Part shown: positions 44,354 to 52,603 of the stretch, one piece after another
Numbering within the stretch: the stretch's first letter is position 1
Layout: each line of letters starts with the position of its first letter
DNA from: Streptomyces anulatus
GTDB lineage: Bacteria > Actinomycetota > Actinomycetes > Streptomycetales > Streptomycetaceae
Direction of reading: 5' to 3'
Assembly (NCBI RefSeq): GCF_000721175.1
Contig: NZ_JOEZ01000003.1
Span: forward strand, 310,001 to 374,000
Length of the DNA stretch: 64,000 bases
Notes under the pieces: generated by a model
What the model saw: the letters and a program-made list of their open reading frames with translations, nothing else
Database searches by the model: none
What the model was told of the DNA's origin: nothing
Made by a program: the position numbers and the translations under genes

Positions 44354-45186
44354 TCGCGACCTCGGACGACCCCCGGATACGACTGGCGCACCACCTCCTC
44401 GGCGCAGTCGACATCGCAGCGGATCCCGCTCTCCCGCCCCGCGTCGTACGCCTGGTGGCCGGGGACGGGCGTCACTTCATCGCGAAGCAGCACGCGGAGC
44501 GAGACCGGTACGCCGGAGAACTCCACGCCTACGGGGCGTGGGTCACCCATCTGACCGGCCACGTGCCGGAGTTGGCCGGCCGGGATGACGCCACCCGCAC
44601 CCTGCTGCTCACCGCACTCGCAGGCGACCGCGCGGACACTGTCGCTCCGGGCTCGCCCGAGGAGGAACTGGCCCACCACGAGGCCGGGCACGTGCTCGGC
44701 AAGCTGCACCGCGCCACGGCCATGCCCCAAGACGGTGCCGTCGGCGCCGCACTCGCCGAGCGGTTCCAGCGGTGGATCGACCGGGCCGTCCACGCCGACC
44801 TGCTCGACGCGGTCGAGGAGAACCTACTGAAGCACCACGCGGCGATCCTGGGCAGCAGCCACATGGAGAGCGCGATCTGCCACCTCGACTACCAGCCGCG
44901 CAACTGGCTGCTCGGCGACACCTTCGGCATCTACGACTTCGAGCACATGCGACGCGACGCCCGGGTCCGCGACTTCGCCCGGCTCGAATTCCGACGCTGG
45001 CAGGCCGCACCCCACCTCCGCACCGCCTTCTTCGACGGCTACGGGCGCCCGCCGAACGACACCGAACGACGCCTCCTGGAGTCCTTCGGCGCCATCGAGG
45101 CGGCCACAGCCCTGGCCAAGGGCCACCAAGAGAACGACGCCGCCCTCAGCGCGCACGGCAGAACCGTCCTGTCCCGGCTCACCTGA
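44350..45186 (+). CDS. Phosphotransferase, APH family
   Basis: A 278-residue small-molecule kinase-like protein. The ATP-Lys lies in RHFIAKQHAERDR, the catalytic Brenner-type loop is ICHLDYQPRNWLL and the metal-binding segment IYDFEHMRRD. Unlike the previous APH-like protein the catalytic His-x-Asp is intact. Substrate unknown; a sugar or nucleoside hydroxyl is suggested by neighbours. GTG start overlapping the histidine phosphatase stop. Confidence 0.8.
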   Translation: MIATSDDPRIRLAHHLLGAVDIAADPALPPRVVRLVAGDGRHFIAKQHAERDRYAGELHAYGAWVTHLTGHVPELAGRDDATRTLLLTALAGDRADTVAPGSPEEELAHHEAGHVLGKLHRATAMPQDGAVGAALAERFQRWIDRAVHADLLDAVEENLLKHHAAILGSSHMESAICHLDYQPRNWLLGDTFGIYDFEHMRRDARVRDFARLEFRRWQAAPHLRTAFFDGYGRPPNDTERRLLESFGAIEAATALAKGHQENDAALSAHGRTVLSRLT

Positions 45187-45221
45187 CCTACCCCTTCGAC
45201 GACACCTCTCTGGAGATCCCC

Positions 45222-46220
45222 GTGCCACAGCACGAGCAGCCCCCGACCAACGCTGCCCCCCGACGGGCCGTGGTGACCGGCTCCGCCGGATTCATCGGCT
45301 CCCACCTCGCCCACGCCCTCGTCCAGGCCGGCACCACCGTGATCGGCGTGGACCGCCGAGACCCGTCCACCGACCCGACGGCCGCCGCCAACCTCGCCGC
45401 GCTGCGAGGACGCCCGGGATACCACCACGTCACGGCCGACCTCCTCCACTGCGCGATCGACCCGCTCCTGATCGACGCCGACGCGGTCTTCCACCTCGCC
45501 GGCATCCCCGGTGTACGGCCCTCCTGGGGGCCGCAGTTCGGCGACTACCTCGCGTCCAACGTGCTGGCCACCCACCGCGTCCTCGAAGCCTCCACCCGGA
45601 TCGGCGTCCCCCGACTGGTCGTCGCCTCCTCCTCCAGCGTCTACGGTCCGACCGACGGCGACGCGAGCCTCGAGACCGACCGCCCCAACCCCGCCTCCCC
45701 GTACGCCGTGACCAAGCTGGCCGAGGAGCAGCTCTGCCTCGCCTACGCCGAGCGCCCCGGCGGCCCCAGCGTCGTCGCCCTGCGGTACTTCACCGTCTAC
45801 GGCCCCCGGCAGCGCGCCGACATGTTCACCCACCGCGCCCTGTACGCCGCCCTGATCGGACAACCCCTGCGCCTGTACGGAGACGGCCGCCAGCGCCGCG
45901 ACTTCACCTACATCGACGACGTGGTCACCGCCACGATCGCCGCCGGCGTCGTCCCGAACGCGTACGGCACCATCAACGTCGGCGGCGGCTCGAACGCCTC
46001 GCTGCTGGACGTGATCAACATCGCCAACAGCCTCACCGGCCGCGAGATCCAGCTCCACCAGGACCACGTGCGCAACGGGGACGTCCTCCTCACGCGTGCC
46101 GACCCCAGCCGTGCGGGAGAGGTCCTCGGCTGGCAGCCGCGCGTCGACCTCCACGGCGGACTGCGCGCTCACATGCAGGCTCTGGCCGCCACGGTGCCGG
46201 ACTACAGCCGGGCCGCGTAG
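45222..46220 (+). CDS. NAD-dependent nucleotide-sugar epimerase/dehydratase
   Basis: A 332-residue extended SDR. NAD motif TGSAGFIGSH, catalytic SSSS and YAVTK in SPYAVTKLAEE, and the substrate-loop RYFTVYGPRQRADMFTHR. The C-terminal GRQRRDFTYIDDVV is the usual sugar-nucleotide epimerase signature (GalE/WbpP/UDP-glucuronate epimerase type). GTG start 45222 has TGGAG upstream. Suggests a sugar nucleotide is processed within this cluster. Confidence 0.88.
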   Translation: MPQHEQPPTNAAPRRAVVTGSAGFIGSHLAHALVQAGTTVIGVDRRDPSTDPTAAANLAALRGRPGYHHVTADLLHCAIDPLLIDADAVFHLAGIPGVRPSWGPQFGDYLASNVLATHRVLEASTRIGVPRLVVASSSSVYGPTDGDASLETDRPNPASPYAVTKLAEEQLCLAYAERPGGPSVVALRYFTVYGPRQRADMFTHRALYAALIGQPLRLYGDGRQRRDFTYIDDVVTATIAAGVVPNAYGTINVGGGSNASLLDVINIANSLTGREIQLHQDHVRNGDVLLTRADPSRAGEVLGWQPRVDLHGGLRAHMQALAATVPDYSRAA

Positions 46221-46251
46221 CCCTACGCCTCGGAACCCGAGAGGAGTGCTC

Positions 46252-47373
46252 ATGGAAACCCCCGAGCGAGCACGGCTGGACGCCTTCTTCCGGAGGATCA
46301 CCGCGCAGTTTCCCGCCGGGCAGGCGATCACGACGCTGGTCATCACCCACCTGCTCCCGGAACGGCCCGCGTTCCTGCACGCCATGACCGCGGTGTCCAC
46401 GATCGGCGCCGTCCTCCCCAAGCCCCGATCGATTCACCAGCCGACCCTCGACACCGTCCGCCGCACCCTGCCGGTCCACGACCTGAGCCGGGAGCGGTTC
46501 ACCGACGAGACCCAGGCCCTGCACTACCTGGAGGACACGGCCGGCGGCCAGGACGTCGTCCTGGTCGACATCGGCGGGTACTTCGCGGCCAGCCTCGACA
46601 CCCTCGTGAACAAGTTCTCCGGCCGCATCCTCGGCGTCGTCGAGGACACCGAGAACGGACACCAGCGGTACGCCGCTCTCGGCTCGCTGCCGTGCCCGGT
46701 CGTGTCCGTGGCCCGCTCACCGCTCAAGGACTGCGAGGACCACCTCGTCGGCCGGTCCATCGTGTTCTCCACCGACGCCCTCGTCCGCGCCCGCGGGGAT
46801 ATCCTCACGAGCCGCAGCGCCTGTGTCATCGGCTTCGGCAAGATCGGCCGCTCGATTGCGCAGGCCCTGCGCGCCCAGGACCTGCGTGTCACCGTGTACG
46901 ACAACGACGCGGTCAAGCGGGTACAGGCGCACGCCCTCGGCTTCCGTACCAGCTCGTCCACCACCGAGGCCGTCCACGACGCGGAACTCGTCCTCTGCGC
47001 CACTGGCAATCTCGCCCTCCGGCACGAGGATTTCGCCGCCCTGCGCAACGGCGCGTACCTCGGATCGGTGACCTCTTCCGAGGACGAACTCGAACTCAGC
47101 AGCCTTGATGACCTCTACGAACGCCAGCCCGTGGGACCGCAGTTGACTCGATACGAGGTCACTGGCCACTACTTCTACGTCCTCGCCGACGGGGGTGCCG
47201 TCAACTTCGTGCACGGCGCCGCCGTCGGCACCTACATCCACCTCGTCCAGGCCGAGATACTCGCCGCCACCGCCGCACTCAGCCACGCGCGACTCCAGCC
47301 CGGACTGCACGAGATGCCGGCGGCCGACCGCGACACCATCGCCAGAACCTGGCTCCGCCACTTCGAAAGGTGA
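46252..47373 (+). CDS. S-adenosylhomocysteine-hydrolase-like NAD-binding protein
   Basis: A 373-residue protein. The NAD domain has ACVIGFGKIGRSIAQALRAQDLRVTVYDND, then LVLCATGN, and the C-terminus YVLADGGAVNFVHG is SAHH-like. The N-terminal catalytic domain is shorter and divergent compared with the 430-490-residue SAH hydrolases, so it may oxidise or hydrolyse a different nucleoside-like substrate. GAGGAG precedes ATG 46252. Its stop overlaps the next GTG. Confidence 0.7.
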   Translation: METPERARLDAFFRRITAQFPAGQAITTLVITHLLPERPAFLHAMTAVSTIGAVLPKPRSIHQPTLDTVRRTLPVHDLSRERFTDETQALHYLEDTAGGQDVVLVDIGGYFAASLDTLVNKFSGRILGVVEDTENGHQRYAALGSLPCPVVSVARSPLKDCEDHLVGRSIVFSTDALVRARGDILTSRSACVIGFGKIGRSIAQALRAQDLRVTVYDNDAVKRVQAHALGFRTSSSTTEAVHDAELVLCATGNLALRHEDFAALRNGAYLGSVTSSEDELELSSLDDLYERQPVGPQLTRYEVTGHYFYVLADGGAVNFVHGAAVGTYIHLVQAEILAATAALSHARLQPGLHEMPAADRDTIARTWLRHFER

Positions 47374-47930
47374 CCTCGTTGCCTCCCTCCACCGAACACA
47401 TCCGCACCGTCACGGAGGCGTACCTCGCCCGCCACCCGGACGAGCGCGCCTCCCTGGCGATGCTGTTCGCCGTGCTCGCTGGCGCGGATGATCCCACCAG
47501 CCGCAAGACGTTCCCCGCCCACGTGACCTGCAGCGCCATCCTCATCAACGATGAACGGCACGTGCTCCACATCCTGCACAAGGCGTCCGGGAAACTGCTG
47601 GCGCCCGGCGGGCACAACAACCCGTCCGACCAGCTCCTGCGCGACGCAGCACTGCGCGAGCTGCACGAGGAGGCCGGCATCCCGCCCAGCGCCGTCGTCC
47701 CCCTCGCCGGCCACGAGGACATCCCCCTCGACATCGACGTGCACGCGATCGACGCGAACCCGTCGAAGAACGAGCCGGCCCACCACCACGTGGACTTCCG
47801 CTGGGCCTTCCACCTCGGGGCCGATCACGTGGTGACGCTGCAGGAGGAGGAGGTCGACGGCTACCTGTGGCGGCCGTTCGCGACCACCGCCTCACCCACC
47901 GTCCGCGCCAAGCTCGCCCAGCTCACCTGA
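47370..47930 (+). CDS. NUDIX hydrolase
   Basis: A 186-residue protein with a Nudix box in GGHNNPSDQLLRDAALRELHEEAGI: the RELHEEAG core is intact while the upstream Glu is Asp. It would hydrolyse a nucleoside diphosphate linked to another group, with Mg. The His-rich PAHHHVDFRWAF strand is typical of the fold. GTG start, GTGA overlap with the SAHH-like gene. Confidence 0.9.
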   Translation: MTSLPPSTEHIRTVTEAYLARHPDERASLAMLFAVLAGADDPTSRKTFPAHVTCSAILINDERHVLHILHKASGKLLAPGGHNNPSDQLLRDAALRELHEEAGIPPSAVVPLAGHEDIPLDIDVHAIDANPSKNEPAHHHVDFRWAFHLGADHVVTLQEEEVDGYLWRPFATTASPTVRAKLAQLT

Positions 47931-47962
47931 AGCCCCCCGAATCCGAAAACCAGGAGGACGCC

Positions 47963-48727
47963 GTGGCCGCCACCACAACCCGACCGACCGACGCCGAACG
48001 GCGCCGGCACATCGCCGTCATACCCTGCCGCTGGGGTGCCTCCCGCTTCCCCGGCAAACCACTGGCCCTCCTCGGCGGCATGCCGCTGCTCTGGCACGTC
48101 CACCAGCGCTGCCTGGAGGCCAAACGCCTCGACGGAGCCATCGTCGCGACGGACGACGAACGCATCGAAGCAGCGTGCCGCGATCTCGGCATCGACAGCA
48201 TCCGTACCGGGGAGCACCTCACCGGCACCGACCGCGTCGCGGAGGTCGCCGAACGCCTGCCAGCCGACGGATACATCAACGTCCAGGGCGACGAGCCGTT
48301 CATCTCGCCGACCGCCATCAACGACGTCTCCGAGGCACTGGAGTTCACTCCGCCCGGCACCTGCGCCGTGAACGCCTACACCGAGCTGGTAGACGTCGGC
48401 GCCGTCCTAGACCACAACGTCGTCAAGGTCGTCGTTACGGCCCGCAGCGAGGCCCTCATGTTCTCGCGCCAGCCGATCCCATACCCCAGGGGTGACCGGC
48501 CGAAGTACCTGCGCCAACTGGGCCTCTACGGCTTCGCAGGCGAGGCTCTCCAGCACTTCCGTCGGCTCCAGCAAGGACCCCTGGAGCGTGCCGAGGGAGT
48601 AGAGATGCTGCGCTTCGTCGAACACGGTCACGCCGTGCGGATGGTCCCCGTCCTGGACAACGGGGTGGCAGTAGACACCCCCGAGGATCTAGCGCGCGCC
48701 GAGCGACTACTCGACCAGAGCCACTGA
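47963..48727 (+). CDS. KdsB-like CTP:sugar cytidylyltransferase
   Basis: A 254-residue protein with the 3-deoxy-manno-octulosonate cytidylyltransferase signature AVIPCRWGASRFPGKPL (residues about 18-34), IVATDDERI, GTDRVAEVAE, NVQGDEPFI and SRQPIPYPR. Family members activate KDO or other ulosonic acids as CMP derivatives. Gram-positive Streptomyces lack LPS, so the acceptor here must be something else. AGGAGG 6 bases before GTG 47963. Strong sign that the cluster makes a CMP-linked sugar acid. Confidence 0.88.
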   Translation: MAATTTRPTDAERRRHIAVIPCRWGASRFPGKPLALLGGMPLLWHVHQRCLEAKRLDGAIVATDDERIEAACRDLGIDSIRTGEHLTGTDRVAEVAERLPADGYINVQGDEPFISPTAINDVSEALEFTPPGTCAVNAYTELVDVGAVLDHNVVKVVVTARSEALMFSRQPIPYPRGDRPKYLRQLGLYGFAGEALQHFRRLQQGPLERAEGVEMLRFVEHGHAVRMVPVLDNGVAVDTPEDLARAERLLDQSH

Positions 48728-48744
48728 GCCGTCGACAGGAACTC

Positions 48745-48765
48745 AACCGTTCCCGCTGAACGGTT
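48745..48765 (+). terminator. Small hairpin after the KdsB-like gene
   Basis: 8-bp perfect stem (48745-48752 with 48758-48765), 5-base loop. It lies in the 85-base gap before the ATP-grasp gene and may separate transcripts. Confidence 0.5.
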
Positions 48766-48812
48766 CGTTCCACTTCTCGACCATCAACTAGGTGCATTAC
48801 GCGAGGGGTTAC

Positions 48813-49829
48813 GTGAGCCCGATTCAGACCGACGGCGACACCGTCCTGGTCGTCACCGCCCGGAACTCCGATACCGGGGACGCGGTCACCTTGGCCCTCC
48901 AGGGCCTCGGTGTCCGCACCGTCCGCTTCGATCTCGCCGATCTGGGCCGCACGGTCAGCGTGAGCGCGCGGTGCGACGCCGGCCAGTGGCAGGGATCGCT
49001 CACCGTCAGGTCCCGGGTCACTAAACTGCGCGACGTATGGTCCGTGTTCTGGTGCCACCCGACGCCCCCACAGGTTTGGGTCGACGGCATGACCCAGGCG
49101 CAGATGCAGTGGGCCTCCCAGGAGGCGCTTGCCGGACTGGCCTGGGTGCTCGGCACTCTGGACTGCCTCCACGTCAACCGCCCGTCGGACATCCGCCGGG
49201 CACAGATCAAGGCCGGTGTGATCGCTGCCGCTGAACGGGCCGGGCTGACCGTACCGCCCACGTGGATCGGGAGTCTCCCGTCCGGCGCTCGCCGGTTCAA
49301 CCTCGGCGCCCCGGACGGCATCGTCACCAAGAGGCTCACCGTCCCGCAGATCACGGAGGGCGACCATCGCGTCCGCCCGCTCTACACCACGCTGGTGGTG
49401 GACAGCGACCTGGACGCCGTCGCGACCGGTATCACCCACTTCCAGCACCGCGTCGTCACCGACTACGCCGTGCGCGCCCACACCATCGGCACCCGGACTA
49501 TCGCGGTCCGGATCGATGCGCGCGCCACGGTGGGCCGGAGGGACTGGCGAGCCACTCCCGAGTCCCTGATCTCCACGCCGATAACCCTCCCCGCCCCGGT
49601 CGAGGACGCCCTGATCGCCCTGGTGCAGTGCTACGGATTCCCCTACGCGGCCAGCGACCTCCTCGTGGACAGCCGCGGCAGGTGGTACTTCGTCGACCTC
49701 AACCCGGCCGGCCAGTACCGGTGGCTGGAGAACGAACTGCCAGACCTTGGCATCACCCAGGCGCTGGCACAGCTTTTGGCCGGAGAGGCCGAACGTCCCA
49801 GGCGGAACGGCCTCACCGCAGCGGCGTAA
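48813..49829 (+). CDS. ATP-grasp ligase of the graspetide (TgmB/MvdD) type
   Basis: A 338-residue ATP-grasp enzyme. The pre-ATP-grasp domain begins DTVLVVTARNSDTGDAVTLAL...VRTVRFDLADL, and the C-terminal nucleotide/metal site is YFVDLNPAGQYRWLENELPDLGITQALAQLL, as in tgm/mvd-type macrocyclases that form ester or amide links in peptides. GTG 48813 has GAGGGG 5 bases upstream; an upstream GTG 48792 is possible. I found no precursor peptide beside it, so it may ligate an amino acid or peptide to the nucleotide product instead. Confidence 0.8.
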   Translation: MSPIQTDGDTVLVVTARNSDTGDAVTLALQGLGVRTVRFDLADLGRTVSVSARCDAGQWQGSLTVRSRVTKLRDVWSVFWCHPTPPQVWVDGMTQAQMQWASQEALAGLAWVLGTLDCLHVNRPSDIRRAQIKAGVIAAAERAGLTVPPTWIGSLPSGARRFNLGAPDGIVTKRLTVPQITEGDHRVRPLYTTLVVDSDLDAVATGITHFQHRVVTDYAVRAHTIGTRTIAVRIDARATVGRRDWRATPESLISTPITLPAPVEDALIALVQCYGFPYAASDLLVDSRGRWYFVDLNPAGQYRWLENELPDLGITQALAQLLAGEAERPRRNGLTAAA

Positions 49830-49879
49830 CAGCTCACCTCCTACCGGCCCCATTCCGCACACCGTCTGAAAGGCATTCG

Positions 49880-50797
49880 ATGGCACAGCTGAGGTTCGTC
49901 TGCTGGAACCTGGAGAGAAACGGAGCGGGTGACCCGAAGATTCGGCGGGCCGCCGCCGAGACGCTGCGACGTCTCCAGCCGGACATCGTTCTCCGGCAGG
50001 AGATGTTCCGTGCCGACGAGCGCGGACACACGATCTTCAACGAGCAGTGCCGCGAGCTGGACATGCAGGGTGTCCTCGGCCCCGGGGCGTGCACCGCCAT
50101 CCTCTTCAACCCCCGGCGTCTCAACCTCGTACGTGACTGGTCGGGCGATCGAAGCCCGCACTTCGTGCTTCCGCCCACCGCGATCACTCTGAGCTTCCCG
50201 GAGGCCGGACCCGACGCGTCGCCCTTCAACGTGGTCAGCTTTCATTTCGCCTACGCCAGCGCCGAGCAGCGCCAGCTGGAGGCCGAGTGGACGACGACTT
50301 GGGCCGACAAGGGGTGGCAGGCTCTCGACGGCAGCCGCCTCGTGCTGCCGGCCATCATCGGCGTCGACGGCAACAGTTATCCGGAGCCGGGTACGGCGGA
50401 CGACCTGCCTCTGCCCGACCTCGCCGCCATCCATCACCGGCCTCACCGTCTCCACCGCTCGCGCCGAGGCCCAGGCCCCGATGGTGTCCGGGTCCCTGAC
50501 ACCGAGCCCGACCACACGCTGCGCACCGCGGGCCTCGCAGACGTCGCCCGCCACTGGGCCGAGAAGGGCAATCCTGCCGCGCTGGCCCGCACGGTCAACG
50601 CCTCCCCGACCCACGGCCCCGACAGCCGGATCGACCGCGTCTATGTCACCACCGGCCTCCTCCCCGCCGTGACCGGCTTCGAGGTGCACGAGGTCCCCCT
50701 CGGCGTGTCTGACCACCACATCCCCGTCGTAACCGTCGACAGCAGCGTCTTCGCCGACCTGCTCACCGGCTATACCCGGACCTTGGCCGGCACTTGA
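49880..50797 (+). CDS. Endonuclease/exonuclease/phosphatase-fold protein
   Basis: A 305-residue EEP-fold protein: FVCWNLERNG, IVLRQEMFRA (metal Glu), GVDGNSYPEP, DSRIDRVYVT and VPLGVSDHHIPV carry the canonical catalytic Asn, Glu, Asp and His residues. The family hydrolyses phosphodiesters of nucleic acids, lipids or nucleotides. Last gene of the run. It ends 182 bases before a strong terminator. Confidence 0.82.
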   Translation: MAQLRFVCWNLERNGAGDPKIRRAAAETLRRLQPDIVLRQEMFRADERGHTIFNEQCRELDMQGVLGPGACTAILFNPRRLNLVRDWSGDRSPHFVLPPTAITLSFPEAGPDASPFNVVSFHFAYASAEQRQLEAEWTTTWADKGWQALDGSRLVLPAIIGVDGNSYPEPGTADDLPLPDLAAIHHRPHRLHRSRRGPGPDGVRVPDTEPDHTLRTAGLADVARHWAEKGNPAALARTVNASPTHGPDSRIDRVYVTTGLLPAVTGFEVHEVPLGVSDHHIPVVTVDSSVFADLLTGYTRTLAGT

Positions 50798-50979
50798 CCT
50801 TCTGAACCCCGCTGTACGCCCCTGCCGATGCAGACCGTACAGCGGACCAAGCCGGGGTTCCCAGGGAGCAGAGTCCGCGTGCTGCACGGTCACGCAGGAC
50901 CGCGGACTGAGGAAACGGCGCCTCCTCTGCGCCCCGGGCGATACGGGCTTGAACACCCCGGATCGACCGGCCGGACGCC

Positions 50980-51015
50980 CGTCTCCGCCCCAGCTGAGGG
51001 TCTGGGGCGGAGACG
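50980..51015 (+). terminator. Terminator of the 16-gene run
   Basis: 14-bp perfect stem (50980-50993 with 51002-51015), 8-base loop. Only such structure downstream of the EEP gene. Confidence 0.75.
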
Positions 51016-51940
51016 AGCGGGCCCCGGCAGCGAAACCCTCCGCCCCTCCTCGGCCGAGGCTCGGCGGCACCATCCACCATCGCCCCCGGCCGCATGGTCC
51101 CGTCTCCTGACGCTTCCGAATCGGCGGGCACTCCTGTGCCAACGAACCTTGAGCGAAGTCATCGAATCGCTGGGCGGCGCGGCCCGGACGGATGGCCGGC
51201 TGGGCTGATCTGCGTCGACAGGCGCGAAAGGTCATGGAGGAAGAAGAAGCATGAGCCTCCGCTCGGCGAAGTTTGCGCCTGGTAACAGGTCAAGCGAGGG
51301 GTCTTTGTCGCGACACGGAGAGGGTGGTGCGGCGGATCGACTGCCGCGTCCAACCGGATCCTCCATCGAAGTCAAGGGACTGGCTGGATCATGTCAGTCC
51401 AAGCGGTCAGCGCCATTCGCACCTTATGTCTGATGGCGGTGGTGTCCGTGCGTGATTGCGTGGTGCATTTGCGTCATTTGTAACCGACCGCATGTCGGGT
51501 TTTGCTGTGACGTATCTCGGATTGACAACGGCCTCGCCGTCCGGCGCTCAGGAATGCAGCCTTCGCAGCGATTGGTGAAATCGCATGTCAGAGCGTTGAA
51601 GGGCACGCCCAGATGGGCATTTTGTGCAGTTTGTGCGGAAGTGGGAGTGCTCTGGCTGAACCGACCGCTGCTGAGTTTTCGGTCAATCTCTGTCTAACCT
51701 TTCGCGTACTGTCCAAGAAGTTCCCGAAGCCTCGGCGAGGCGAGTGGCGAAGGCGTTGCTCATTCGCGATAGCGACACATGGACCTCGATGTGGCCCAGG
51801 CCCCCGTTGGGCTGCGGCGGTGTCGCGCTGGAGTCAGCTGAAGGGCAACTCCGCGCGCCGGGCCAGGGCGGAGGGAACCGAGAGTCAGCGGCGCGGTCGC
51901 GCCTAGCTCAGGGGGAGCTAACCGGTAGAAGGGAATTGTC
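51016..51940. other. 0.9 kb without a supported gene
   Basis: Lower GC between about 51440 and 51700. Short open frames exist but none has coding bias plus a start and recognised motif. An ATG at 51251 has GGAGG 12 bases upstream and a 60-codon frame, but the sequence is low-complexity and unconvincing. Likely spacer with the promoter for the ImmA-type gene. Confidence 0.5.
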
Positions 51941-52600
51941 ATGTGGTCTGGGAAGATCCTTCGCACTGAGCCCACGGGCTCGACTCAGGGCGGGGAGTCC
52001 CGAAAAGGACTGGGCCGCCGTCGGGCGGTGGAAAGGGATCTGCATCGCTTCCTCCGTCGGGAGCTGCAAGACCTCGGTGTTCATCCCCCGCTGGACGTGG
52101 AGGAGCTGTGCTCGGCGCTCAGCCGTCGGCGTGGGCGGCCCCTCTATCTGCGGGAGGCGCCGCTGCCGAAGCCTGGGCCGACGGGGATGTGGGTCGAGTA
52201 CGACAACTATGACGTGATCTTGTACCAGCAGGAGACGACGCGTCTGCATCAAGATCACATCAAGCTCCACGAGATAGGGCACATCCTCGTGGCGGAGGCC
52301 GAGGACGCCGAGCAGGCGCCGGCCGAAGCGACGGGGCAGACCCCCGCGCTCGACGCCGACGAGGAGTCGGCCGTCTTGGTGGAGGGCTGGGCCGCCATGC
52401 TTCCGGCCTTCAATCCCGAGACGATCAAGCGCGTCGCAAGCAGGTGCACGTACGACGACGGCGAGGAGTGCTCCGTCGAACTCGCAGCAACGATCATCCT
52501 GGAGTGGGCGTCAGTGCTGGACGGCGCGACTCCCCTCTCGGAGGACCCGTCGCTGCGGCGTGTGCAGTCGGCCCTCGGAGACCGGCGAGGATGGCTGTAA
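51941..52600 (+). CDS. ImmA/IrrE-type metallopeptidase
   Basis: A 219-residue protein with the zinc-protease motif HEIGH (H110-H114) in HIKLHEIGHILVAE and a second acidic stretch near ESAVLVEGWAAML. Relatives such as ImmA cleave XRE-family repressors, and a tandem-HTH XRE gene lies 3 kb downstream. AGGGA precedes ATG 51941. Together with the next two genes it forms a common actinobacterial accessory module. Confidence 0.82.
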   Translation: MWSGKILRTEPTGSTQGGESRKGLGRRRAVERDLHRFLRRELQDLGVHPPLDVEELCSALSRRRGRPLYLREAPLPKPGPTGMWVEYDNYDVILYQQETTRLHQDHIKLHEIGHILVAEAEDAEQAPAEATGQTPALDADEESAVLVEGWAAMLPAFNPETIKRVASRCTYDDGEECSVELAATIILEWASVLDGATPLSEDPSLRRVQSALGDRRGWL

Positions 52601-52603
52601 CTC

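Noticed and set aside
48728..48812. Candidate graspetide precursor upstream of the ATP-grasp gene
   Set aside because: The gap holds a hairpin and stops; no small frame with leader and acidic core could be read.
50828..51208. Plus-strand 126-codon frame after the EEP gene
   Set aside because: Composition is low-complexity, it spans the terminator, and it has no ribosome-binding site or motif.
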